This document shows positions 25,247-38,300 of a DNA stretch of 64,000 bases, piece by piece. The position numbers and the translations under genes were made by a program. The stretch spans positions 57,007,589-57,071,588 of the forward strand of contig NC_069124.1 of assembly GCF_026914265.1 (NCBI RefSeq), read 5' to 3'. The notes under the pieces were generated by a model. That model had not been told where the DNA came from. It did not search any database and saw nothing but the letters and a program-made list of their open reading frames with translations. How positions within the stretch are numbered: the stretch's first letter is position 1; the number at the start of each line of letters is the position of its first letter. This stretch comes from Mya arenaria. Lineage: Eukaryota; Mollusca; Bivalvia; Myida; Myidae.

Positions 25247-27447
25247 TCTAGGTACTCCTAACACGATAGTGAATGTGTTCTTGATGTGAAAGTGTTGCTA
25301 TTTAATATTTTGATTGATGTTTCATCTAATATTTCAAAAACTGAAGTCATTACATGTTTTGATTTATTATTGTATCTTACCTTGTTTATCTTTATCTTCT
25401 TATTGCTGTCCATACTTACCAGCAGATTTTTACAAAACTAAACAAAGATTGTTCACATCCTGGGTATTTTACCTGTTTATGATTTAATGTAATCCAGTAC
25501 ATTATCTTCCTTGTGAAATAGGTCAAATAGGGGTACTTAAAATAAGGGATGCCCATATTATCAGCACATTCTGGTTAGATGAGTTTTCATTAGTGTTTTT
25601 TATATACCATCCGCTCCTATGCCTTATAAACTGCGATTTTTTTTTCTGAATAAATACCCCATTTGGGAGCATACATCATTTCCCACGATAGCATTATTTT
25701 GTCAGTATTGTTGTTTATCTCTTATATATGCTAATGATTCATACCTCTTCTTTTCGCAACTTCAAATGGCCTTATGGCCTATGGTTGTTTTTTTCTTTTA
25801 TTTTTCCAGCAAACTGTGCTAGATTATAGTTTGTACTTTTTGTTCATCTTTGTACATGATCCCCTTATTTATTTCATAACTTATTTGGACATAATTCCTG
25901 TATATATAAACTATTTGTCTTAGAAGTGCCTTACATAAGTTTGTATGTACAGATTGTAGAAGCCAGTTCATGTACATGAGTTGCCAATGCATTTTTGTCA
26001 AAATAGCAACTGTATCATGTTTAACATTTTCACTAGTATTTATTAGTTTTGTATTATCGTTCATTGTTTATTTATTTAAGCATTTCATTATCGTTTCACT
26101 GATACACTGTTACTTGTATTTCACTTTATAACAAAACCATGCCTGTTAAACAATTCATGGATTTGTTTCCTGGAAATTAGCTGCCTCAAATCTGAAGGTC
26201 TTTTGTAAAGGAATGTTCTCAGCGTTACTGGTATGAAATATGACAATGTTAATTCAATGTAAACTTGAGTGAGATTGTACAATCTTTTTAGGATTATGAT
26301 ACCTACTCACAACTTTACAGTCTTTTTAGAATTATGATACCTACTGACAACTATTGCAACCATTAAAGGTACATCATTTTTCTGATTTGTCAATGTTTTA
26401 AACCACCAATATGAAAATACTTTTAAAATGTAAAAGTCTCAGTGTACAGACAAAGATTGTGGACAGAATTTATTTTTAAAAGAAAACTATCTGAAATGTG
26501 CCAGATAACAATGTAACAAAGTTCGTCATGGGATTTTATTTGTCAATGATCTGTAGTTTACAATGGCACATGTTTCTGCCGCATCTATCTATATCTTCAT
26601 TATTTCACTCTAGTATTATGAACATGTACAACGACCAAATTGTTCTCGTTTGCAAATCTGTGATACTTTTTGATATGCTTTACTTTTAGGCAAGCTATAT
26701 ATGCAATAAATAGTGAATACCGACTTCTTTTGTTGTATGACATATTTCCTTGTCCTATATGCTCACAGAGCGAAAGTATTACCCAAACTAGTGATTTACA
26801 GTTCATGTCTGTGACGTGTTCGTTAACGTCAAGTCGTTGTAGTCGTTGGCGTTGACCGAAAGCTGGAATGTTGGCGGTACATTGGTGTTGAGATTTTCAA
26901 ATGAAACTTGGTACATATGTTTGCAGTGACAAAGCAATGAAGTAAGTCCCACTGCTGTGGCTAAATATGTTTTTAGTTATATTCCTTGGGCAACAGGTCG
27001 ACGGAACACTGTTGACATTCGCTTTTCCATGTCCTAGTCATGTGAAAGGATTGTAGTCCTTGTCAAAAATTGGAAGCCGAACGGTCATGGTCTTGAAAAT
27101 GCATGTAGTTGGTACAATAACCAACGATGAAAGTAGATACAGATATGATAACTATAAAATGTACCTAAGGATGTGTTAATGCACTCGAGCTACAAAGCTG
27201 GGCTGATTGCACATTTTGAACCTAAAATTAATGAAGTTTATTGAAGCCTTCTACAGTGTAAATGTTGGTCTGAAGGAACAAAACAAAATATTTCAATTTG
27301 TCATATTTTAGGTTGTCTTGAGGGACAATATATACCAATTATGATACATGCATGCTATGCAAATGCTTTTTGGGCGGAAATATGATAGAAATTTCCTAAT
27401 AGGGAAATTTGGTCAACCCCTTTTTATACTACACTGAGGAACTGGGT
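25247..27447. other. OBI1 3' UTR and spacer
   Basis: AT-rich with no exon I can support. Poly(A) signals AATAAA occur at 25649-25654 and near 26705, so the OBI1 3' UTR may be 0.4 or 1.5 kb. A 38-bp doublet ('tctttttaggattatgatac') lies at 26283-26357. Confidence 0.5.
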
Positions 27448-27941
27448 GACTGGATCACGCAGCACTGGGGGATGTGACTTGATCACGAAGCACTGGGGGA
27501 CGTGACTGTATCACGGAGCACTGGGAGACGTGACTGGACCACGCATAATTGGGGGACGTGACTGGATCACGCAGCACTGGGAGACGTGACTGGATCACGC
27601 AGCACCGGGGGATGTGACTGGATCACGCAGCACTGGGGGACGTGACTGGATCAAGCAGCACCGGGGGACGTGACTGGACCACGCAGCACCGGGAGACGTG
27701 ACTGGATCACGCAGCACCGGGGGACGTGACTGGATCACACAGCACCGGGGGACGTGACTGGATCACGCAGCACTGGGGGACGTGACTGGATCACGCAGCA
27801 TTCGGGGACGTGTCTGGACTACGCAGCAGTTGGGGACTTGAATGGACCACACAGCAGTGGGGGACGTGACTGGATCACGCAACACTGGGGGACGTGACTG
27901 GATCACGCAGCATCGGGGGACGTGACTTGACCATGGAGCCA
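27448..27941. repeat. 28-bp minisatellite, about 17.5 copies
   Basis: The unit is close to 'gactggatcacgcagcac' plus 'tgggggacgt'. About seventeen and a half copies lie head to tail with scattered changes; the last copies at the right are the most diverged. It is GC-rich against its AT-rich surroundings. An open - strand frame across it is a by-product of the unit. Confidence 0.95.
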
Positions 27942-28581
27942 TATAGGCGCGGGCAGACCATCTCCAGTAGAAAGATTTGGTAGTCACTAGCCAAAAACCG
28001 CATGGCCGAACGTTGCAAATAACATATATGCGTACATGTATGGGGTATTACAATATTAATAAGAGCTAGTATATATGACACAATATCTTAGGCCAAGAAC
28101 AAGACGTAGCGGGATTATTGGTTTGGAAACTGACGTTCTTTGAAACTAGATATATGTGTGTATACTGGTATGATATAATTAAACTTCCTTTTCTGTATTC
28201 TTTTTGGACGCTTCTTTCATTTGGTTAAACCAGTTTCTATTTCAGAAAGTAATATATAAGTCATGAGCGTTGGAACTGATATATAAAGAAAGACAATAAT
28301 ATATAGTAAATTCAAATATAATGAAGAGCAATGCCAACAATAGTATACATTACTTTTCAACTTAATTAAGAAGTAACCTTTTCTGAGTCTTTCTTCTGCT
28401 CACATCGAATGTTGAGAGGGCATGTATAAGGTTTACTTACTTTTTAGATTATTTAAGGCAAACTGTATCAAATTTCATTTGTTTTAACACGCATTATTGA
28501 ACTATTTGAAAGAAAGAAAGCGATTGAAGGACAGCATAGACCCGGAGGTGTTTAATACCTGTATCAAGTACTGGCATAAAT

Positions 28582-31369
28582 ATGTCAGAAAGTTTACCGG
28601 ATAATGTTAAAGAAGGTTTGCATGAACATTTTCACTTTTTATTTTCAATAATTGATACTTGCATAAGCAAGAAAATGTTATAGTATAAGACGTACGAGCA
28701 ATGTTTTTTAAATGATAATTCAAGAACCGTGTCAACATTGGTATAACTATAGAATGTCCATATAGTGCGTATTAATTTCTGCCTGTACTGTACATGGAAC
28801 TACATTATTGAATGGTGTATCATATCACAGCAGAGACCACCTCAGTCAATTCCGACTCCTCATTGAATGCCTGTAACTAAAGAATATCAGTGATGTTAGT
28901 TTTGAAAACCGTGGCTTGGCCACTTGCCATAAATACATGTACGCTAGTCGTCCGACTGTCCTGCACACTCTATATATCACCTATATTACGTGGCTCGCAG
29001 CCCTCAAGGTGGCGTTCGAGGACATAGACGTGGAGCACACCGGTGCCATCCGGAAGTCTGAGCTCCGGTCCACCTTGCAGCTAATCGGCCAAAACCCGAC
29101 CGCGGAGGAGACGGCCACATTCTTGGAGCGCGCGGGTAGGTCTATGTTTCCGCAAATCGGAAGGCTGTTGACCCGCTTTGGATTCGATAAAGCAATAACA
29201 TGAATTTCAAAAAAAGATACTCCCAGACGCATATAACATGTGATATTTCAGATAAGAAAAACATGCATGAGTGATTTGCGAGTGCCAATAATATCATCAT
29301 ACTGTTAGAAAATTGATACCATATTAAATTTTTTACCAGTATACACTTTGTGTCTGAGATGAAATGTGGGCATACCGGATATTGTTAATCATCACATTAT
29401 ACTTGTTATAAAACGTAAACGACGTTGCGTACGATGTTGGCGTTTATTAGCGTAACCGACGTTATCGTCATTTTTAACCGTTTTAACGTTGCATAGATTA
29501 CTTGAGGTGTTTTTCGATAGTATGCTATTTTTTCTGCTCCAGTTTCGAACTTTATCTTAATAGTGGAGATGAAAGTATTTTTACATTATTCATTTTAATT
29601 TAATTCTAAACAAATAAGTTATGAGTGAATTATATTGCAATGTTCGTATATAATCGTATACGTAAACATTATTGAGTTTTCAAACGTAACGTCGACATCA
29701 CATTAATATCAAAGGCTGTGACATCGTGGCTAGATTTTGCAATTTTCAAGTGTTAAATTCAGTTTATATTCAACTTAATACAAATGCACACCAATTTGTA
29801 GTCAATTTTATGTACTTTTAGACTGCAGTTGCAGCTTTATAAACAAATGCATATTTCTTTAAATATTTCGGCAAGTTACAACTTCGTTAATTTATTTTTT
29901 GGCATTTTTTGACACGTGTGACTTCCGGCTAGATTAAAGTATACATATAATAAACGCTAAAATCAGAGTCAAAATAGGACAAACACTTACTAATTAAAAG
30001 GTAGAATTAATGTACTTTTTGTCGACATAAATATTATAGAAAACATACAATAGATAAACAAAATACAGAAGTTTTAACAAATCTGGTCGCGGGAAAACAT
30101 AAAATCTTACTTTTTCAACTTGATATGTCTTTCGCTTGCCGTTTTTTACCGGAAATCTTGAACTGCATATGATTAAAACTACGCCATATATAGTTGACGT
30201 CACGTCACCGAGTATTCTTTTTTGGCCGAAAAAAATAATTTTATTAATTTACCAAGCCGCTAAATAATGCGCATTGGTAAATTATGTTACATCTTACTTG
30301 ACGTTTTTGTGATGTTTTCTATTGTTATATGTCGAATTAAATTTATACTAATTAATAAACCTACATGCACTCCCATTTACTATTTGGGCGACAGTTTTGC
30401 CTTTCTTGTCATATAAGAGTATCAACAATCGTATTTCTATAACAAATTTCATGAAGCATTGAGTTGCAAAAAATTAACAAATTCCCGATGTACGCCAACA
30501 ACGTACGCAACGTCAATTTACGTATTCTTCAAGGGAACGGTACGTGGACGCTGGATGAGTTTCTGACGTACGTGGAGGACCACGTGACCATTAAGACACC
30601 GGAAGCGGTTGACGCGGAGCTCATGGAAGCGTTTGACAAATTCGCTGAGGGCAGCGACTTCTGCATTAGCAGGGAGGAATTCCGCAAGGTTGGTTGGGAA
30701 CGTTGCGATACTTGCCCACATTTATTGACCAAATAATTGCTCCTATTGTGTAAGAAGTTAAGAATATATTATATGACGTAGCACATATTTTGAAATCACA
30801 TTTAAACATACTTGTCTAAAAAGCAATGGACGCACGTACTTAGAAAAACCAAACAAAGTAATGGAAACAGTCAAATTTAGCGCATTATTTATCATTTTAT
30901 ATTAACACTTTAAATATACTTTTTAAACCTAAGGTTAAACATCTCAACAGTTGACTTGGTTTATTTCTGCAAAGCCTCACAGTTAACTTGTACCTTGCAG
31001 GTGATGACAAAGATTGGCGACGAGCCGCTATCGGAAGTGGACGCCGACTCTCTCCTGGCGTCTCTCGCCTCCCTCGAAACCGACGGCCTCCTCAACATTG
31101 CGGGTACGTTTAAGTGTTTCAGCCAGCTTTTTCAAAGACAATTATTGTAGTACTCAACGTTATAAATATACAGATTTGTTACATATAGTTTAACAATGTA
31201 TCTGGGCTCAGTAGAGAAGCTAGTTAGGAAATACCTCTGATATCTGGAATGCTTTAATATCATTAATATATGCGAGCAAAATAGAAAGTTATTTCTTTAT
31301 ATTATTTCTCTTTTATGTACTTTTCATTGCGTTTTTCTTCTAGCACTCTCCAAGCTGTTCATGGGATGA
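28582..31369 (+). CDS. Calmodulin-like EF-hand protein 1
   Basis: Five exons: 28582-28615 (ATG), 29001-29135, 30534-30688, 31001-31103 and 31344-31369 (TGA), giving 150 residues, calmodulin length. The start is chosen because MSESLPDNVKE ends in phase 1 exactly where ALKVAFEDIDVEHTG joins; its donor GTTTGC is weak. Hand 1 has a near-canonical loop (DVEHTGAIRKSE: D1, E3, T5, G6, I8, E12). In hands 2-4 (GNGTWTLDEF, AEGSDFCISREEF, ETDGLLNIAAL) key oxygen ligands are missing or shifted, so Ca2+ binding is probably limited to one site. AATAAA lies at 31569-31574. It is a tandem paralogue of the next gene. No orthologue can be named; troponin-C-like or myosin light-chain-like roles are possible. 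Confidence 0.75.
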
Positions 31370-31737
31370 GAGTTGCCAATGGGTCGCATCAGTTGTTAAT
31401 AGCAGTGTAGATACATTATACATGACTTTTTAAATATTTGCTGATGTACATGTTCTTTGAATATAATTTGCTTTAAACAGCTTTATTATAATATATATAC
31501 TTTTTTACATTATCATAATTAATAATTATTACTTGTTTGTTCTGTACTGTTTAATGTACGGTAATATCAATAAAGGTGAAACTATATTCACGACGTGTAT
31601 GCATTGTTTTTGTTAAATTTGTACGAATCGTTGAACACAGGTTTTTGATTTCCATACTATTGTCTTTGCGAATTGTTCAAAGTTGAAGCATTGATTAAAA
31701 GGATTACAAGTTGCCCGAAATTTACGAGATATTAATT

Positions 31738-33762
31738 ATGGTAAGTGAATGCATGATTTATTCATTATTTGTCTTTATTGTTTTTATATTTTAAAGTTTT
31801 TTTAAAAAAAACTGTGTACTTTAATTAATTAAAAAGTGTAATTCCTAAACATTTTCAATCTTTGATACTGTTGATAAACTCGTTAATGCTAATTGATACA
31901 CACAGACTTAAGTACATGCTATTCTATTGATTTTTTATCAACAAACTTCTTATTTGTAGTTGACGGATGAACAAAAAAAACGTAAGTCCGACCAAATATG
32001 CATAATCAATTAATTATATAACCTTTAAAATAAACCTTGTTAGCTAAGATAAGATCAATTGTATTTCAAAGCATGCGTCATGTAGTATATAGCATGTGAA
32101 TTAAAATATGTACGTATGTACGTAATGTAGAAAATAACTACAATCACAGTAAAATAGGTTGTAATGCAAATAAAGCTTAATTCGCATAGTTAAATACAAA
32201 TTGCCCAACTTATGATGAAAACTTTCCAAATAAAAAAATAAAATATTAAAGTATTCAGAACATAACTGCTTTCATCGCAGGGTTTAATCTTTATCTAATT
32301 ACAATACCTTAGTTGCAACCACCGCCTTTGAAAACTTGGAAGAGAGGCGGAAGGGGCTCATAAGAAGCGATCGAGGGACGCTGACTGAGGCGGTCAGGCT
32401 GACAGGCCTCAACCCCACCCGCCACGAGATGGACCAACTCATTTCTGTGTCTGGTAACGCATTGCAACAGTATATTTTGCTTATTCTCTAAAGAATTATC
32501 AAGAGTTCCGAATGTATATGGTCTGCATCGCATGTAATAGTTACCTTGGATGTAATAGAAACATACAGCTCTTAAGTTTCTGTCACCATCTGGCATTTTC
32601 CAGACTTGGGGGACACAGTTAGCAAGGATGAATTCCTGAACATGGTGGCGCAGTTGGAGTGGACCCAACCGGAAGTTACCAAGCGCGTGCTCCATGGGGA
32701 TTTCGCCATGTTCATCGACAAAAACTCTCAGACAATAAGTAAGGATCTGTTTCTTACATTTTAAGTAGAAATATCATACACAATGGCATAGCTATAGCTA
32801 CGGACTTTCTAACATGCGTAACACAATATGCAAAAAGTAAAAACTAGTTGTGCCCGTAAAAAGAAAAGGGGTTGGTAAGGACATTGACTATGTCTTTGTT
32901 GCCTGTGAGCACTGCTATGCCCCTGGTACATGTGGAACCATTCGAGGTAATCAAAATCAGGAGTATACAAAATGTTTCACGTGCTCAATAAATTGGTAGG
33001 ATTGCAAATAGTGTTTATATCTAGATCTGCGTATATTTAGCAAACTATCATGTAAACAATCATACGACAATTTAGGTGACGAGGAGCTCATCCACATTTT
33101 GACGCGAGAGGGACACGAAACGCTTACGACAGAAGAAGCCATGCTTATCGTCCAGCGATTTGACAGGGACGCACAAGGAGACCTTGACCTTCAAGGTACA
33201 TGTACATGTATTGTCTTCAACCGCCGACTTTATATTGCAATGAATTTCTAATTAAACCTTAATGATACTATCTTTGCACTGATTATTTATTTCCTCCTTA
33301 TATTCAATAAAATAGTATCATGATAATCGATTCAAATAACTACCCTGAGATGACTAGGTAAATACTGGTTGTTTGTAATGGTTCTTGTCAAATACAGATA
33401 TATATTCTAACGACCTGTTTGGCTTGCCTGCTGAAGAAAGTCGGGACCCGAATGTGGTTCAGAGTAATGTGCGATTTCCATAGGGCTAATCCCCGTTCTT
33501 GGTTGGGGACGTCATCTAGAAACAAAGTATTAAACATACACATATAAATTGCTATGTTAAAACTATCCTCGGCACCCCAGCGTATCATAACCTATATGCT
33601 ACAGGTTATGATACGCTGGGGTGTCGAGGATAGTTTGAAACTAACCTATGCTACTTTTATTTGTATATTGTGCTAATGCATGATTTTAGTGATTTAATCA
33701 AATTACATGCTTTCTTCTTTTCAGATCTGATTGAGCAGATGCTGTCTGTCAACCCTAGATAG
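31738..33762 (+). CDS. Calmodulin-like EF-hand protein 2
   Basis: Six exons: 31738-31740 (only the ATG, followed by GTAAGT), 31960-31981, 32313-32453, 32604-32738, 33076-33195 and 33725-33762 (TAG), giving 152 residues. The start MLTDEQKKLATTAFENLEE has the layout of a calmodulin or troponin C N-terminus, which supports the one-codon first exon. Only hand 4 has a good loop (DRDAQGDLDLQD, with Asp at position 12 instead of Glu). Hands 1-3 (SDRGTLTEAV, LGDTVSKDEF, DKNSQTISDEEL) lack ligands or are a residue short. The first internal junction is phase 1 at the same place as in the upstream gene, which supports tandem duplication; later phases differ. AATAAA is at 34142-34147. Confidence 0.78.
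33560..33636. repeat. 34-bp hairpin with 9-base loop
   Basis: Arms 33560-33593 and 33603-33636 are inverted copies with one mismatch (cggc against cgac), around the loop atatgctac. It lies in the last intron of calmodulin-like gene 2. It could be a small palindromic element or a pre-miRNA-like fold. Confidence 0.85.
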
Positions 33763-35314
33763 CAATTCGTAGTACCAATACGGCTTGTTTGGATGCGAAC
33801 ATGAAGACATACTTATCTATCTCAGAGCCAAGAAGAACCTTTGTTGGATAAAACTAAATGTTTTAAAACACCTTAACATTGCGTTTTATTTAAAGCAATA
33901 TCTACATTGTACTATAAGTGGATTGTCCTTTAATGGTTACCCCAGTTAAATACATTGTTCCCAGTTTAAATGGACTCTTTCGTAGATTGGAACCCATACA
34001 TTATCCATGTTATTCTACGGTTGAGTGCTTATAATTCAAGCAACACATACTATAATTATAAAATGTCCTTGTATTTTTGTTTTTGTTCGATTATTTGTTT
34101 GATGATTTTAGTTATATGATAATTACATGTATGTTGAACTCAATAAATGGATTTATTTTTTGTTTCTTACTGTTTCTAAATGCTCGTTTTTTAAGCTGCA
34201 CTCTCATAATTTGCCACTGTTGATCTCTTAAAGAAATTGCCATAGAAACAGCTGATTTGGGCATCAATGCCTTCAATCTAGTCATATAAGATAATCCAAA
34301 ACGGAACAGGTTTCAATTGTTTGGTTGGAAAACTGCCGAAAATTCCTTTTTTCTTAAAGCGTATGTAACGCTTTTAACTATTTAACATCAAATTTGGAAC
34401 GTAAATATGAACACTGCAATCTGCTCTTTTGTCAGCAGTCTTATATTATTTACGTCAAAAGTAGTTCATTCCCAGACAAAAAGAAAAGAAAAAAGAGTTG
34501 CCAAAACAATCAATCTGTGACAGTGCAGCTTTAAATGCATACATACCACTTGGTGTAATTTCGTTATCTTCGTATTATCGCCGACAAAATACGAAATGGC
34601 AGGAATCAGCCCATAAAGCTTGATAGAGTTTTGCTTATGTTTACCGGAAGGCGAAAATATGAAAAAAGCAAAGCGGCGGGACGAAAATATATCGGATTAT
34701 AAAAATACGAAAAAAGGCAGAACTCAGTCACGATATAATGACGTTATTTCCTATTTAAAGCTGGTAGATTGTATTGCGCATGCACACGCCATGAGCATGT
34801 TATTAGCTGCGCAAAAGATACGATAGTGTCTTCCTTTTAGACGTGTTAAATAACTTCTTGGATTACGGATACAGATCGAACTTATATGCTCGGTATCTAT
34901 ACCGTATGTAAATTTAAATACTTTTTGTCAAATTGATCTATTTATCAAAGAGTTTATTTGATTAAAAAAAACATGTATTGCAATTTTAGAATAACAAAAT
35001 GGCGGAACAAGTTTTGACATTTAATACATCAGTAGTATCCATTACATTGATAAAGTGCCAATTCAATTTAACAAAGTTCAACGTGTTCTCTAGTGTCAAT
35101 AAAATTGTCAAATATCTTTAATCGTGTAAAGTTTTATGTGTTGCATTGCTTTTTAAACCTTACAAGAGTTCAACTATTTTGTTGAATATAAATCATAAAC
35201 AGTGGGTATATATAGGTATCGATTTTTACAAACTCAATTCAAATGCAAAACATATTTTCATTAGAATGCAGCAAGATGACAACTAACGTTCACACCTGAA
35301 CAACCAAGTTTAAG
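33763..35314. other. Spacer between calmodulin-like gene 2 and NLR copy A
   Basis: It holds the 3' UTR of the upstream gene (to about 34165), a MITE at 34191-34534, and an AT-rich stretch that must contain the promoter of NLR copy A. A 68-codon open frame at 34620-34826 rich in 'acgaaaa' motifs looks repeat-derived. Confidence 0.45.
34191..34534. mobile_element. TTAA-flanked MITE
   Basis: The left end is TTAAGCTGCACTCTCA. The right end read inward is TTAAAGCTGCACTGTCACAG. About 344 bp, with no coding frame. The TTAA flanks suggest piggyBac-type mobilisation, but one extra base at the right makes this tentative. Its inner part ('tttgtcagcagtcttata', 'aaatttggaacgtaaatatg') belongs to a repeat I recognise from bivalves. 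Confidence 0.6.
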
Positions 35315-38300
35315 ATGGCAGATTATAGAGACTTATGTCACACACCCGGAAGTCAAAAATGGCTCAAATGTTGGATGGCCGTTTACATAACCAGAGGAGG
35401 CATTTTGCCCTTTGTCCGGGAACAGATGACTGATCTTCATAAAGCATTCCTTGACATCATCGAGAAAGAGGGTTTGCATGCATGTAGCAGCTGTTGTATT
35501 CCTAATGTTTTAAATTGTCCTACAAGAGGGTTATGTTATGTGAAGAAAGGCCATTGTAATCTCCACAGTGCACCGGAGCTTATGTACAAGTTCTGTAAAG
35601 CGCATGATAGATTTAAGACCGAAATAGAAAAACAGAACCGCTTAAAACCATTCTGGACGAGCTCAAAAGCAGAGAAATGGTTTTCTTCTCCACTAGAGCT
35701 TGCCAAATGTTTTTTGCCGAAGGGTGAATACAGTGAAAAGGAATCTTTTGACGAACTGGACTTCAATGGATTGATTGCATTGATTATCAACTGTAAAACA
35801 TTTGAGACCTTGTTTCAAGCCAAAATGTCTGACCAGACAAATATTTGTACTGAGGTTAGTTAAATATATGTAGTAATTGTATGACTGTATTTTCTGTGCA
35901 TGTTATTATGTTTATACGGTATATTTACAGGTATAAGGAATTCTTTAACAGTTGAGTGTAGACGAACAATAACGGGGTTTAACAGGGGAAATCGGTAGAA
36001 CTCAGATTGAAATTAAATTAAAAGCATTAGTTTAATATGTTAAGATCAGTAATGTTTATTCGAATTATCATCGAAATCATTTACAGAGTGCAATCCAGTA
36101 AAGGGCAAATGATTTCAAGAGCAAAACAGTTTATGACATAGCTATTGGATTGCTCTTAAGTAATAATTGGTATCCAGGTTGATCTAGCTATTACCATTTT
36201 GAAAGCTTATCTTTATGCAATGACAATACATATTTATATTTTGTATTTTTTAAAAACTTGTTCTTAAATATGTGTTCTCGTCACAATTAATTGTTTACTA
36301 TCAGACTAGTGTATCTTTTGTTACAGGTCCGAGATCTAGTCAACAAAATCCGCCATTTTGAGAGAATCGATATACCAATTACGGACGTTGAACTTCAAGA
36401 TACAATTGATAATATGATAAGGCTGCTCAGCGATCCAAAAGACCTTTGTAACAGAGAAGGGGTATTGCGTGGTCTTAAACAGGTAAGCGTTTATCAATAG
36501 ACGGATTTTGTTTTATGTAAAGCAGGTATAATTTTATAACATTTTGCAATGTTTTGAAATGTAAAACCGCATGATATTCATTGTTCAAACAATCCGATGA
36601 ATAACATAGTACAGTAAGAACAAAAGCAATCAATATTCTAAAATGAGGACATAAATATATTCTTATGTTGAATGAATTATTCGATATGTAAGAGTCATAG
36701 ATGGTTTTAATCTGCGACCATGGTTGTTCATTATGGAGTAACGAAGATATTATGCTTATCTTTCAGCTGATACAATGTTTGTCAAATTTACCTCCTGTGT
36801 GTTTGCAAAACATCAACCGTAATGTGGTGCTATCTTTACTGCAGACATGTAAACTTGTAGTCATTGTTTGCTTTAATACATTAATAAGAGTTCCTTGTAC
36901 CAAACTGTTAGTTTTATAATATTATTGATCGTTTTCGTTTAGCTTAAAGGGGACACACTGGTTATTTCAACTCAGGATGCTATAAAATGTCTTGAAGAAG
37001 CTTACAAGAGTATAGATGAAACAAATTCCAAGGCGTTAGAATATATTAAAAAAGACATTACAGAAAAGTTAGAGGCATTCAAAGACGAAGTTGAAAATAT
37101 CACTGACAAAAGTTTAAGCAAAGTCCGAGAGGAACGGGGTACATCTATTGCAGCCATAGAAGAACAAAGAAAACAGGCGTTTGCAGACATAGAAAAACAT
37201 TTAAAAGAGCAAGACGAACGGGATCAATTATCCAAGACGTCTTTTAAGGACCAAACTGATTCTTTAGAAGCATTTGCACATGTGCAAGAACATAAGCTAG
37301 AAAAAATAGCCAACGATATTGACCGGGAAACAAAAGAAGCACGTACCAGATCAATGTACCCATCAGAAGAACATTTACACAAAGGTATGAAATGCTACCT
37401 CTAAAGTAATTGTTAAATGCAATTTTCTTTTTTTACACCGAAACATATTTGAACAGATTTGTCCAATAATCCATCACGTCTTTGCCTTTTAAAGATACAC
37501 TTTTACTCCCAAACAAGGTTTACAGCTATTAATGATATCGTTGTAATATTTCAAAAATGGGTGAACAGATGTCGAAAACAATGGTTCTTATGAAGGATAC
37601 CGAGTTGAATTTGAAAGAAATGAGCATTAAACATGGTATTTCTACCTTATACAATTAAAGTAAACCACAGTAAATCTTTATGCATTCACCAATCATTCAA
37701 TATTTTTGCGCTTTCCGTATTAAATACACGGTCATAATTTTATTAACAGTAAATAATATTTTCCATAAATGCATTATTTATTAAGTAGTTAATGGTATAT
37801 CAGTCAAAATGTATGCTTGAAATACATGTATATGTATTGATTTTGAATAAGAGTGTCACTTTAACAAAGATTTAAAATATGCATTCGACTATTGTATTGA
37901 TTACCTTTTTACTATATTCGGTAGAACTTAAGTTTAATTGATTGGACAAAATTGCGCAGTTGAGTATGTTCTATCAGTTCACTATGCAGGGAACACATTT
38001 CATTCAGGCGAACTTACATTTAGTTATCAATATACATTTTTTCTTTATAAATAATTGCGTTTTATCTATATCATAATTATTGTAGATACAAAGAGTTAGT
38101 ATCAATGTTTTCATATACTTTCCAGAGTTTCAGTTGGAACTGATCAAATATCAAGAGAGAAAACATGGTTATCTTCAGCCAGTTGCCTTAGTTCCTGACA
38201 TAAAAGTACCAATAGACTCCCTTTACGTAAACCCTGACGTTGCAATAATTCAAGATAACAAAGATAATAGTCATGAAGGCCATTCTGGAAACGAATCCAT

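Noticed and set aside
32309-32695. - strand frame of 128 codons
   Set aside because: Shadow of two exons of calmodulin-like gene 2, which are well supported on the + strand.
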